NCBI RefSeq assembly: GCF_000684975.1
Contig: NZ_BAXZ01000008.1
Span: 1 to 64,000 of the forward strand
Source: Paraburkholderia acidipaludis NBRC 101816
Lineage (GTDB): Bacteria > Pseudomonadota > Gammaproteobacteria > Burkholderiales > Burkholderiaceae
Direction: 5' to 3'
Length of the DNA stretch: 64,000 bases
In this document: positions 26,398 to 35,073 of the stretch, piece after piece
How positions within the stretch are numbered: position 1 is the first letter of the stretch
How the letters are laid out: each line of letters starts with the position of its first letter
The notes under the pieces: generated by a model
The model's input: only the letters and a program-made list of their open reading frames with translations
What the model was told of the DNA's origin: nothing
The model's database searches: none
Made by a program: the position numbers and the translations under genes

Positions 26398-27014
26398 GCC
26401 GCGTCCTTCACGAGACCCGGCGTGCTCATCACCACCTCCTTCACCGCCTCGTAGTAGCGCACGTAGCCCGTGCAGCGGCAGATGTGGCTGTCGAGCGCGG
26501 CCAGGATCGTGCTTTCCACCTCGGCCTTCGCGATCGGCTCGCGCTTGAGCCGCTCGATCAGCACGGTCGCGGCATTGACGAAGCCCGGCGTGCAGTAGCC
26601 GCACTGGAAGCTGAAATGCTCGAGGAACTTCTGCTGGATCGGCGCAAGCTCCACCACCTCGCCGGCCTCGTTGCGCTTCGCATGGCCTTCGATCGTGCGG
26701 ATCGAACGGCCGTCGAAGAAATGCGCGCCCGTGATGCAGGTGCGAAGCTCCTCGCTCGTGCCGTCCGGCTTGTCGAGAATGACGACGCATGCGTGGCACA
26801 CGCCCTGGCCGCAGCCGAGCCGCGAGCCCGTCAAGCCCGCGTACTCGTGCAGGAAGTCGATCATCATGAGGCCCTCGGGCACCTGCATCGGGCCAACGGC
26901 CTTGCCGTTGATCGTCAGCTTCAGCGCTTTGGGGCGATATTGCACGAGCGGTCGCTCTGCCGGCGCGGCGGCACTGGCGCTGGCCGCGGATGCAGCGGAT
27001 TGGGCAAGCGTCAT
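26394..27014 (-). CDS. (2Fe-2S)-binding subunit of molybdenum hydroxylase
   Basis: A 206-residue small subunit of the xanthine-oxidase family. The plant-type cluster ligands are in GCGQGVCHACVV with a later Cys in LRTCITG; the second cluster is in FQCGYCTPGF and HICRCTGYVRYY. An Ala-rich N-terminal extension of about 25 residues precedes the ferredoxin fold. It has no signal of its own and would be carried out with the Tat-exported large subunit. It overlaps both neighbours by 4 bp (ATGA), so the three genes are one operon. Confidence 0.94.
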   Translation of the reverse strand: MTLAQSAASAASASAAAPAERPLVQYRPKALKLTINGKAVGPMQVPEGLMMIDFLHEYAGLTGSRLGCGQGVCHACVVILDKPDGTSEELRTCITGAHFFDGRSIRTIEGHAKRNEAGEVVELAPIQQKFLEHFSFQCGYCTPGFVNAATVLIERLKREPIAKAEVESTILAALDSHICRCTGYVRYYEAVKEVVMSTPGLVKDAA

Positions 27015-29914
27015 GCAAGCACCTCCAGGATTTTTTGCGGGGTCACCGGCAGGTCGGTGAAACGATGGCCGATGGCGTGCGCGACGCCGTTCACGACCGC
27101 GCCCACCACCGGAATCATCACCACTTCGGCAATGCCCTTGGGCGGATCGGTTTCGGAAAGCGGCGGCAGCACTTCGCCCGTCTGCGTCCACACGGCAACA
27201 TCGGATGCGCGTGGCAGTTGATAACGGTTGAAGTTCCAGGTGCCGTTGCCGGGACCGTCTTCGTAGAGCGGCAGATACTCGTGCAGCGCGTGGCCGATGC
27301 CCATCGCAAGCCCGCCCTGCAACTGCCCGGAGACAAGCTGCGGCGACATCGGGTTGCCGCACTCCATGATGGAGTGATGCGTGAGCAGCTCCACCTTGCC
27401 GGTCGCCTCATGCACCGCGAGTTCGACCAGCGTGCCTACCGCGCTGTAATAGGTCACGGCCGCGTTGTTGCGGCTCATCGGCGGAATAAACGCGCGCTTG
27501 CGGTCCAGCACGCGGTAGCCGTTCGCGGTAGGCGGCAGCGTTGCGGGCGCCATCGCCACGCGCGCGGAAACCGCGGCATCCGCCTTGCCAACCGGGTTAC
27601 CCGAGGCAGCCGCGCCGGGGTCGGCGGTATTGCCGCTGCCGTAGCGCAGCGAGAGGCCGTCAATCGGCAAACGTTCGATCGTGCCGCCGCCGATATCGAA
27701 CTCGGCTTCGGCCCATTGCCAGCGGTTGAACACGTGCACGACGGCGCCGGTCGGCAGGCCCATGGCATGCGCCTGTTTGGCGAGCTGTTCGAGCGGCAGC
27801 GGTTCGAGCCCGTCCGCGGTGAGCTTGCCGTCCACCCAGCGGGCATCCTCGATACGCACGATGAACGGCGCAGCCTGACCGCCGCCAATGCCCTGCCCCC
27901 AGATCGAAAGCGCCGCCGGCCACAGGCCATAGCGGAACACCGCGCGCGCGGCCTCGCGCGTGCTGTGCGTGAAGTAATAGGCGGAGTTCGTCGCGCTCGA
28001 AGGCGAGGCGATGTTGGGCGTCCAGCGCGGATTCGCGCTCAGGCGGTCCTGATCGGCCTGGCTCATGACGTACGGGTCGCCGCTCGTCACGACGGGCAGG
28101 TCCGGCCAGTCCGTCACGGCCACGCGGATCTCGGCGGCCGGCTTGCCGAGCCACTTCGCCACGGCCACGGCCTGCGAAGTGGACATGCCGGTGCCGATCT
28201 CGGCGCCCGTGTGGTGCAGCGTGATCGCACCGCTCTCGTCGAGCTCGACTTTGGCAAGCGATGCCTCGGCGCCGGTGCCGAAGTCCTTCTGCACGCAAGC
28301 GAAGCCCACGCCATAGCGTTTGCCCGGATTCGCCGCCTCGTATTCGGCCTTGCGCTTCGAACGTTGCACCCACAACGGATGTGCCCTGGCCTGTTCGAGC
28401 ACGTCCACCGCGCGCACGGCGCCCGCGGGAATGGCACCCTGGGTATTCTTCATGCCCGTGCGCAGCGCGTTTTTCAGGCGGAAGTCGATCGGATCCATGC
28501 CAAGCTGCACGGCGATTTCGTCCACCGCCATTTCCGTCGCGGCCATGCTCTGCAGCGTGCCGTAGCCGCGCGCCGAGCCCGCGTCGATCGCACGCGAGGC
28601 AATCGCCACCGTGGCGAAGTCGTTCTTCGGGAAGTAATAGATCGACTGCGCGGCCGTCGCGCCCACCATCGCCACCGAAGGCGAGAAGTTGCAGCGGCCG
28701 CCGCCGTTCGCCTCGAAATCGCCCTTGAACGACTGCATGAGGCCCGTCTTGCGATCCACCGCAATGCGGTAGTGCATCTTGAAGGCGTGGCGCTTGAGCG
28801 CGGTCTGGAACTGCTCGTAGCGGTCGTTCGCGAAGCGCACCGGGCGGCCGTCGCCGTAAAGCGCCGCCACGAGCCCGTAGAACGGCACGTTGTAGTGATC
28901 CTTCGAACCGTAGCCCACCGTGTAGCACGGATGCAGGAAGAGCTGCTTCACCGGGAAGCGGCACTTCGCGACCATGCCCGCGGCGGAATCAGCCACTTCG
29001 AGCGGCGACTGCGTGGGCACCACGAGATGCAGCGACTGCGTGGCCGCGTCGTACCAGCCGTTGGCGTTGTCGGGTTCGAGCGCGGAGGTGTCGATGGACT
29101 GCGTGTTGTACTCGCGGTCGAACACGAGCCAGTCGGCGGAAGGATGATCGAGCTCGCTCGCAATCTGCCCCGCGTAGAACATGCCCTGCTCGTCGAGCTT
29201 GCCGTGCTCGTTGCCGTCCGGCCACACCGGCTCGTGCTTGCGCATCATGCTCGGGAAGATCGGCGCGTCCTTGAGGCTCGAATAGACGTCGTCGTCGAAT
29301 GGCGTGCTGCCGCCCACGCGCACGAAGCGGAACGTGCCCCACGGGTCGCGTTCGAGCGGCCCCGTCACCGCACCGTAGCGGATCACGTCGTCGCGGAACT
29401 TGAGCGCGCTCTTCGCGAAGCGGAACCGCGCGAAGTCGTGGTAGATGAGGATCGCCACCGCATGGCCGAGATAGGCGGGCGTCTTGCCCGCGGGCAGCAA
29501 CATGTCGTCGCCGTAGAACGACGGGAACACGAGGCCGTCACGAGCAAGGTCGTCGGCCGTGACGATGCGGTCCGGCTTCAGGTCGTCGCCGAGGAGCGAG
29601 AGGTCGAAGCCTTCGTAGAGGCGGTCGGCCCGGGTGGCGCGCAGGATCAGCGCGTGCGCTTGCTGCTGGGGCCAGTGGGGCATGTCCGTTGCGCGGATAT
29701 CGCGCGCGAAGACTTTCGAGCCCGTGACCTTGGCGATGCCATCGATGCGGAACTTGGGCGCGCCCGTGGCGGCATCCCATTTGACCGGCGTAAGGAGTTT
29801 TTCTTCGAAAAGCGCGGCGAATGCGCGGCTGCCGATCGGCGCCACATATACCGCCACGCCCGCCAGCATGCTGGCCTTGAGAAAACCCCGCCGCGACAGG
29901 CCGTGGTTTTTCAT
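27011..29914 (-). CDS. Molybdopterin-containing large subunit, xanthine dehydrogenase family, Tat-exported
   Basis: A 967-residue catalytic subunit of a periplasmic molybdenum hydroxylase (isoquinoline 1-oxidoreductase/aldehyde dehydrogenase branch). The twin-arginine signal is HGLSRRGFLKASMLAGVAV. Typical parts include FRIDGIAKVTGSKVFARDI, TSQAVAVAKWLGKPAAEIRV and, near the C-terminus, QLVSGQLQGGLAMGIGHALHE. Length fits the family. The ATG at 29914 has GGAGGTTCCCCTC upstream; the 60 further open codons are intergenic. With the 2Fe-2S and cytochrome subunits it should oxidise an aldehyde or N-heterocycle in the periplasm and feed electrons to the respiratory chain. The substrate cannot be read from sequence. 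Confidence 0.93.
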   Translation of the reverse strand: MKNHGLSRRGFLKASMLAGVAVYVAPIGSRAFAALFEEKLLTPVKWDAATGAPKFRIDGIAKVTGSKVFARDIRATDMPHWPQQQAHALILRATRADRLYEGFDLSLLGDDLKPDRIVTADDLARDGLVFPSFYGDDMLLPAGKTPAYLGHAVAILIYHDFARFRFAKSALKFRDDVIRYGAVTGPLERDPWGTFRFVRVGGSTPFDDDVYSSLKDAPIFPSMMRKHEPVWPDGNEHGKLDEQGMFYAGQIASELDHPSADWLVFDREYNTQSIDTSALEPDNANGWYDAATQSLHLVVPTQSPLEVADSAAGMVAKCRFPVKQLFLHPCYTVGYGSKDHYNVPFYGLVAALYGDGRPVRFANDRYEQFQTALKRHAFKMHYRIAVDRKTGLMQSFKGDFEANGGGRCNFSPSVAMVGATAAQSIYYFPKNDFATVAIASRAIDAGSARGYGTLQSMAATEMAVDEIAVQLGMDPIDFRLKNALRTGMKNTQGAIPAGAVRAVDVLEQARAHPLWVQRSKRKAEYEAANPGKRYGVGFACVQKDFGTGAEASLAKVELDESGAITLHHTGAEIGTGMSTSQAVAVAKWLGKPAAEIRVAVTDWPDLPVVTSGDPYVMSQADQDRLSANPRWTPNIASPSSATNSAYYFTHSTREAARAVFRYGLWPAALSIWGQGIGGGQAAPFIVRIEDARWVDGKLTADGLEPLPLEQLAKQAHAMGLPTGAVVHVFNRWQWAEAEFDIGGGTIERLPIDGLSLRYGSGNTADPGAAASGNPVGKADAAVSARVAMAPATLPPTANGYRVLDRKRAFIPPMSRNNAAVTYYSAVGTLVELAVHEATGKVELLTHHSIMECGNPMSPQLVSGQLQGGLAMGIGHALHEYLPLYEDGPGNGTWNFNRYQLPRASDVAVWTQTGEVLPPLSETDPPKGIAEVVMIPVVGAVVNGVAHAIGHRFTDLPVTPQKILEVLA

Positions 29915-30423
29915 GAGGGGAACCTCCAGGTGCGTGTGTGCCTCACGCAGGCGAGCGTGTCGCAGTGTGCGAAGCGGCCCGCATTCTTGCATCGATGCGC
30001 AGCCGAGCCCATGTCGAATATCGCATGCACAACTTTCCTCGTTGCTTATAAGCGCGATGCGACAGGGACTTGCGACGATAGACCTCCCCCGCAAATTTGA
30101 CTGACGTCAATCTTTTCAACTGACGCCCCCTGCGATCTCAGCCGACGTTCATCGGCAGCAGCACCCTCTGCTTGCCCTGCAAATGCAGACGTGTCTGGAT
30201 TTCCACAGGCATCTGATTATGCAGCAGGCCGTGAGGAAATTGACGCGCCGGAAGATCAGGAGCGACGACATCAAAACGCGCCGGCAGGCATAGCCCGAAG
30301 GACACCTGACAAACCGAAAGATGAAAGGATGTTGTGCAGACGGGCCTGAATTGCAGGCACAATTTGCAACTTGCGCACAACAACGGCGCACGACATCGGC
30401 CAGCGACGGATTTCCGCCACCTC
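29915..30423. other. Gene-free 509-bp divergent promoter region
   Basis: Lies between the molybdenum hydroxylase operon (minus) and the dipeptidase gene (plus). No coding frame with a ribosome-binding site was found. It holds the FNR/CRP-like palindrome at 30097-30110 and, around 30140-30330, a lower-GC stretch suitable for promoters. Confidence 0.45.
30097..30110. promoter_or_regulatory. FNR/FixK-like palindromic site
   Basis: TTGAC-TGAC-GTCAA is a perfect dyad with the half-sites and four-base spacing of the CRP/FNR superfamily (FNR consensus TTGAT-N4-ATCAA; FixK/Dnr variants use TTGAC/GTCAA). It lies about 183 bp before the start of the molybdenum hydroxylase operon and about 315 bp before the dipeptidase start. 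An oxygen- or nitric-oxide-responsive control of the respiratory dehydrogenase would make sense, but the site is found by symmetry only. Confidence 0.35.
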
Positions 30424-31959
30424 ATGCGAACGACGCAGATCATGCCGCTTCAGACCTCCCCAGCACCGCCCCGGATCGAATGGGCCGCAATCCGCGACGA
30501 TCGTGCCGCGGCGCGGCACGCCGCGATAGTCGAGCTAACGGGCTGGATGATTCCGCTCGATCCGCAGACCACCCACGCCGATTACTTCCTGCTCGCCGCC
30601 GTCGAACCGTGCTGCGGCGGCTGCGTGCCGCGCGATCCGCTGTCCTGCGTGGAAGTGGACGCGCGGCACGCCATGCCGCTCGAAACAGGACCTGTTTGCG
30701 TGCGCGGCCGCCTGATGCGCCTGCACGACGATCCGGCGGGCTGGCGCTACCGGCTGGTCGATGCCCATGCCATGCAACCGGCGAAGGTGCAGCACGATGC
30801 GGCCACGCCGACAAGCCGCCGCGCATTTCTGGCCGCGGGCGCCGCGCTGGGGTTAGCGGCCTGCGCACCAGGCCGCTTCGCTCGCTATACCGATCCCGGC
30901 AAGCCGGATAACGACGCGGCAGCATCCACGCCGGAGGCGGCAAGCGTGGCTGCACCCCCACCCGTATGGCAGCCTGCCGCGGATGCCGTCACGGTCGACA
31001 TGCACAGCCACGCAGGCCACGTCATCGTGTCGCGCGACCCGCGGATCGGCGTGAACCGGCCGCTCACGCCCGTGAGCGCACCGATGCGCGCCGGCGGCAT
31101 GAACGTGATCTGCCTCGCCATCGTCACGGATACGGTCGTCACGCGCGTTTCGTTCGATCGCAAGCGCTTCAAAGCCTGGCGGAATCCGAATCCGGGCGAG
31201 CTCTATGCCCTGAGCCAGGAGGAATTCGCCCGTGCGAAGAGGCTGGTCGAACGGGAACAGATGCAGGTCGTAACGAGCGCGGCGGCACTTTCGGCACCGG
31301 CGTCCGGCTCGACAGGGCCGCGCGTCATCATCGCCTCGGAAGGCGCCGATTTTCTGGAAGGCCAGATCGATCGCGTGGACGAGGCCTGGACGCTGCATCA
31401 TTTGCGCCACCTGCAGCTCACGCACTATCGCGTGAACGAGCTCGGTGACATCCAGACCGAAGCGCCCGTGCACGGCGGCCTCACGGACTTCGGCGCCGAC
31501 GTCGTGCGGCGTTGCAACCGGCTCGGCATTGTCGTCGACGTCGCGCACGGGACTTACGACCTCGTGAAGCGCGCCGCCGCCGTCACGACCAAGCCGCTCG
31601 TGCTGTCTCATACCGCGCTCTCGTTGCACCCGCGCGACCGTAGCCGCCTGATCAGCCCCGATCATGCGCGCGCCGTGGCCGAAACCGGCGGCGTGATCGG
31701 CATATGGCCGAGCGCCGGCTCGTTTCGCGACATCCCCGGCATGGCCCACGGCTTCCGGCGCATGGCCGACATCGTGGGCGTCGAGCACGTCGGCCTGGGC
31801 ACCGATATGTTTGGCTTCATCTCACCGCCGGTCTTGCGCAACTACGAGCAGTTGCCCGAACTCGGCAACGCACTGCTCGCCGCCGGGTTTCAGGCGCCCG
31901 AAGTCGACCTTCTGCTGGGCGGCAATTACGGGCGCGTGTTCGCCGCGTCGCTCGCCTGA
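30424..31959 (+). CDS. M19 (renal/membrane dipeptidase-like) peptidase with extra N-terminal domain and internal Tat lipoprotein signal
   Basis: A 511-residue chain in two parts. Residues about 20-115 form a domain with VELTGWMIPLD, EPCCGGCVPRDPLSC and GPVCVRGRL, resembling DUF3299-type domains. Then TSRRAFLAAGAALGLAACA (about residues 130-148) is a complete twin-arginine signal plus lipobox placed inside the protein. The rest is an M19 zinc dipeptidase: VDMHSHAGH, IIASEGADF, LTHYRVNELGD, VVDVAHGTYD, LVLSHTALS and GLGTDMFG carry the metal-binding pattern. An internal ATG at 30772 would give a normal Tat lipoprotein. The start at 30424 is chosen over the earlier 30334 for lack of similarity upstream; no strong ribosome site is seen. 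Confidence 0.8.
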   Translation: MRTTQIMPLQTSPAPPRIEWAAIRDDRAAARHAAIVELTGWMIPLDPQTTHADYFLLAAVEPCCGGCVPRDPLSCVEVDARHAMPLETGPVCVRGRLMRLHDDPAGWRYRLVDAHAMQPAKVQHDAATPTSRRAFLAAGAALGLAACAPGRFARYTDPGKPDNDAAASTPEAASVAAPPPVWQPAADAVTVDMHSHAGHVIVSRDPRIGVNRPLTPVSAPMRAGGMNVICLAIVTDTVVTRVSFDRKRFKAWRNPNPGELYALSQEEFARAKRLVEREQMQVVTSAAALSAPASGSTGPRVIIASEGADFLEGQIDRVDEAWTLHHLRHLQLTHYRVNELGDIQTEAPVHGGLTDFGADVVRRCNRLGIVVDVAHGTYDLVKRAAAVTTKPLVLSHTALSLHPRDRSRLISPDHARAVAETGGVIGIWPSAGSFRDIPGMAHGFRRMADIVGVEHVGLGTDMFGFISPPVLRNYEQLPELGNALLAAGFQAPEVDLLLGGNYGRVFAASLA

Positions 31960-32197
31960 CGCACGCGTCCCCTCCTGCGCGCTCGCTACGGACGTCGCAT
32001 TCGCCTGCTTCAGCATTCCTTAATCTTCGATCGCTACCATGGTTCGGCGATCGCGCTCAACGCGTTCCGTGCCGCTCTCGTCCACGGAATGACTGAAGGA
32101 TTGAAGGCAAAGCGCAGGCAAATCGAAAGATCCGCCAACGCCACGCAGTCCTGAGCAAATCGCGATTCAGCCGCAGCGCACCGGAGCCGACCTCATC

Positions 32198-32548
32198 ATG
32201 AAGCCGACGATCATCGAGCAATGCCGTGCGTATCTGTATCTCGCGGGGCTTGCGGCAACCTTGATTCAGGCTGTCGTTTTCATTTCTATTGTCATATTTC
32301 GCGTGCCGCAGGACATCTTCACCGCACCGGCATTTCGCATCGGCATCGCCGTCGCGATCGCGGGTGTCACCTGGGGGCTGCGGCACCTCGCCCGCGAGGC
32401 GTTTCGCAGCGCGCTCGCCAGCCGCCATGCCCACCTCGTCGGATGGGAGCGCCGCACCGTGGCCCTTTCGGCGCAGTGCCCGCGGCGGAGCCTCGTGTTG
32501 CTGCACGTCCGGCTGAACCGCCACACCCTGGATCCGGCGCTGCCCTGA
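32198..32548 (+). CDS. Hypothetical membrane protein, 116 residues
   Basis: Codons are strongly G/C-biased at third positions like the neighbouring genes. Two hydrophobic segments, LYLAGLAATLIQAVVFISIV and FRIGIAVAIAGVTWGL, suggest two transmembrane helices, followed by a basic cytosolic tail with VALSAQCPRRSLVLLHVRL. No strong ribosome-binding site. The family is not recognised. It lies alone between the dipeptidase and hpnI genes. Confidence 0.5.
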   Translation: MKPTIIEQCRAYLYLAGLAATLIQAVVFISIVIFRVPQDIFTAPAFRIGIAVAIAGVTWGLRHLAREAFRSALASRHAHLVGWERRTVALSAQCPRRSLVLLHVRLNRHTLDPALP

Positions 32549-32748
32549 GCGCCCATCCGCATCCGCGGCGTAATGAACGGTGACATAAAAGCCCGTAAAA
32601 AGTCACACCGCCGTCAACACTGGCCCCCTATACTGCGAGTTGCGTCACGCGACCGGGGGACACCGCGCATGAACTGGCTGCATCTGCAGGCTTGCTGTTA
32701 CGGCAATACAGGATTCGTACGTCGCGCCGCGCGCGCAAACAATACGTA

Positions 32749-34014
32749 ATGGACGTCCCGCGCTCCCTCCGAACCCGAGGGCATGCAGGCGTGGCGGCGC
32801 TTGCGCTGCTGTTCGCGGCACTCGCGCTCGCCGCCGCCGCGCCGCAAACCTTGTTGCATGTCGCGTTTACCCTGTCATCGTTCTTCGCCATCGTCTGCGG
32901 GGCCGCCGCCGCGCTGGGCATCATTTACTGCTGTGTCGCGGCCGTGTTCGTGCGGCGCTTTTTCGCGCAGTCCTGCAACGAGCCCACCAGCTACCCCGCC
33001 GTCACGATCGTCAAGCCGCTGCACGGCGACGAATGGCATCTCGAGCACAATCTCGCCAGTTTCTTCGAGCAGGACTATCCGGGCCCGGTGCATTACCTGT
33101 TCGGCGTTCACGACGCAAACGACGCGGCGCTGCGAACCGTCGAGGCGCTGCGCGCGCGCTATCCGCAGGCGCACGTGAGCGTCGTGGCCGATTCGCGGCT
33201 CTACGGTCCCAACCGCAAGATCGCCAACCTCGTCAACATGCTGTGCCATGCAGAGCACGACATGCTCTGCTTCGCGGACAGCGACGTGAGCGTCGAGCGC
33301 GACTATCTGCGCCGCATCGTCGGCGCGCTCCAGCAGCCGGGCGTCGGACTCGTCACCTGCGTCTATCGCGGCCTGTGCGCGCCGGGCTTCTGGCCCCGTG
33401 CTGCCGCCGCCTCGACGAACTACCATTTCCTGCCCGGGGTCGTGACCGGCCTCGCCATCGGCCGCGCCCGCCCCTGCTTTGGCCAGACGATTGCGATGAC
33501 GCGCGCGACGCTCGACGACATCGGCGGTCTCGCGCAGTTCGCGCACCACCTCGCCGAAGACCACGCGGTGGGCGCCGCGGTACGCCGCACCGGTGCGCGT
33601 GTGGCCGTGCCGCCGTTCACCGTGCGGCACGCTTCGGTGGAAACCACCTTCGCGGCGCTGTTCACGCACGAACTGCGCTGGAGTCGCACCATTCGCGCCG
33701 CCGACCGCAGCGGCCATCTGGGCTCGGTATTGATGCATCCGTTCGCGCTCGCGCTCGCCGCCTTGATCGCCTGCGGCGGCGCGCCGGCCGCGTGGGCCCT
33801 CGCGCTTGCCGCCCTCGCGGCCCGCGCCGGCCTCAAATGGCAGACCGACCGCGCCATCGGCGAACCCTGCCGCGGATTGTGGCTGCTGCCGCTATGGGAT
33901 ATCGTGCAGTTCATGATTTACGTCGCCAGCTTCGGCTCGTCGCGCGTGGTCTGGCGCGGCTTCAGCTTCAGTGTCGATGGCGACGGCCGCCTGTCCCCGC
34001 TCCATGACGATTGA
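32749..34014 (+). CDS. hpnI: Hopanoid biosynthesis glycosyltransferase HpnI
   Basis: A 421-residue membrane glycosyltransferase (GT2, ceramide-glucosyltransferase-like). Two N-terminal hydrophobic segments come first. The catalytic domain has TIVKPLHGDEWHLEHNLASF, the metal-binding FADSDVSVERDY, LAEDHAVGAAVRRTG and the R-x-x-RW-type HELRWSRTIR; C-terminal membrane helices follow. HpnI adds N-acetylglucosamine during bacteriohopanetetrol head-group synthesis. ATG 32749 (MDVPRSLRT) is preferred over an upstream start at 32692, though neither has a strong ribosome site. It is followed by hpnL; the other hpn genes and squalene-hopene cyclase are not in the window. Confidence 0.85.
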   Translation: MDVPRSLRTRGHAGVAALALLFAALALAAAAPQTLLHVAFTLSSFFAIVCGAAAALGIIYCCVAAVFVRRFFAQSCNEPTSYPAVTIVKPLHGDEWHLEHNLASFFEQDYPGPVHYLFGVHDANDAALRTVEALRARYPQAHVSVVADSRLYGPNRKIANLVNMLCHAEHDMLCFADSDVSVERDYLRRIVGALQQPGVGLVTCVYRGLCAPGFWPRAAAASTNYHFLPGVVTGLAIGRARPCFGQTIAMTRATLDDIGGLAQFAHHLAEDHAVGAAVRRTGARVAVPPFTVRHASVETTFAALFTHELRWSRTIRAADRSGHLGSVLMHPFALALAALIACGGAPAAWALALAALAARAGLKWQTDRAIGEPCRGLWLLPLWDIVQFMIYVASFGSSRVVWRGFSFSVDGDGRLSPLHDD

Positions 34015-34064
34015 ATGACGACCGGACGGCGTTTGAACGGTACATAAGGGGTGGTGGCTTAACA

Positions 34065-35060
34065 ATGAAACATCTCGGACGCGCGGCGGCCCTCGTCGGC
34101 CTCGCTATCGCGATCTGGCTCGTCCTGCACGACCATCCCGCTGCGATTTTCCACCTGCTGCAGGCTGCGGGAACGGGACTGCTGCTGGCCGCGGCCGTGC
34201 ACATCCTGCCGATGCTCGTCAACGCGTGGGACTGGCGCACGCTGATCCGTCCCGCCGAGCGCCCCGCGCTCTCGGCAATGCTGCGGCTCGTGTGGTTGCG
34301 CGAATCGATCAACGGCCTGCTGCCCGTGGCGCGCGTGGGCGGCGAGATCGTGTCGTTCCGGCAGCTCACGCGCATGGGGGTACGGCCCGCCACGGCGGCG
34401 GCAAGCCTCGTTGGCGACATGCAGCTCACGCTCATCAGCCAGTTGCTCTACGCCCTGGCGGCGGCCGGCTATCTGCTCGAACAGACTTCTTCGGATACCG
34501 CACGCGTTGTCGGCCAGCTCGCCTGGGGCATCGCGGCGCTGGCCCCCGTGCTGCTCCTCTTCGCGGTCGTCCAGCACGCACGTCCTTTTGAGCGCGCCGC
34601 CCAGGCGCTCAATCACGTGACGAGCGGCAAGGTTTACGAACTCGTCGGCAAATCGGCGCGCATCGACCAGGCAATCAAGCTGATCTGGCGGCAACCCGGC
34701 GTTGTCGTGCGCTATCTCTTCGTGTGGCAGACGCTGCAATGCGCCGGCTTCGCGCTCGAGATATGGGTCGCGCTGCATGTGCTGGGCGCAGACGCCACCT
34801 TCGTCGAAGCGTTCGTCATCGAGGCGCTGATCCAGCTTGTCAGCAGCGCCGCCTTTCTCGTGCCCGCCGGCCTTGGCGTGCAGGAAGGCGGCTTCGTGCT
34901 GATCGGCGGGCTGCTCGGCTTCGACGCACCCACCTGTCTCGCACTCGCCGGCGCCCGGCGGGTTCGCGATCTGCTGTTCTACGTGCCCGGCCTCGTCGCC
35001 TGGCAGTTCGCCGAGGCCCGCCCCAGCGTCGCCGCGCGGCGCGAACGTCAAGCTCAGTGA
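34065..35060 (+). CDS. hpnL: HpnL family membrane protein (lysylphosphatidylglycerol-synthase-like)
   Basis: A 331-residue integral membrane protein with about eight helices, of the family found next to hpnI and related to the flippase part of MprF. Typical pieces: AWDWRTLIRPAER, WLRESINGLLPVARVGGEIV, LVGDMQLTLISQLLYAL, VPAGLGVQEGGFVLIGGLLG. Probably moves or presents modified hopanoids across the membrane; this is inferred from the family and the hpnI neighbour. The ATG at 34065 is chosen; a TTG at 34011, overlapping the hpnI stop, is possible. Confidence 0.85.
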   Translation: MKHLGRAAALVGLAIAIWLVLHDHPAAIFHLLQAAGTGLLLAAAVHILPMLVNAWDWRTLIRPAERPALSAMLRLVWLRESINGLLPVARVGGEIVSFRQLTRMGVRPATAAASLVGDMQLTLISQLLYALAAAGYLLEQTSSDTARVVGQLAWGIAALAPVLLLFAVVQHARPFERAAQALNHVTSGKVYELVGKSARIDQAIKLIWRQPGVVVRYLFVWQTLQCAGFALEIWVALHVLGADATFVEAFVIEALIQLVSSAAFLVPAGLGVQEGGFVLIGGLLGFDAPTCLALAGARRVRDLLFYVPGLVAWQFAEARPSVAARRERQAQ

Positions 35061-35073
35061 CGAGCCGCCTCGC

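Noticed and set aside
26990..30100. Very long plus-strand open frame of over 1000 codons
   Set aside because: It is the antisense shadow of the molybdenum hydroxylase genes; the protein is Arg/His-rich without domains. High G+C third positions commonly keep antisense frames open.
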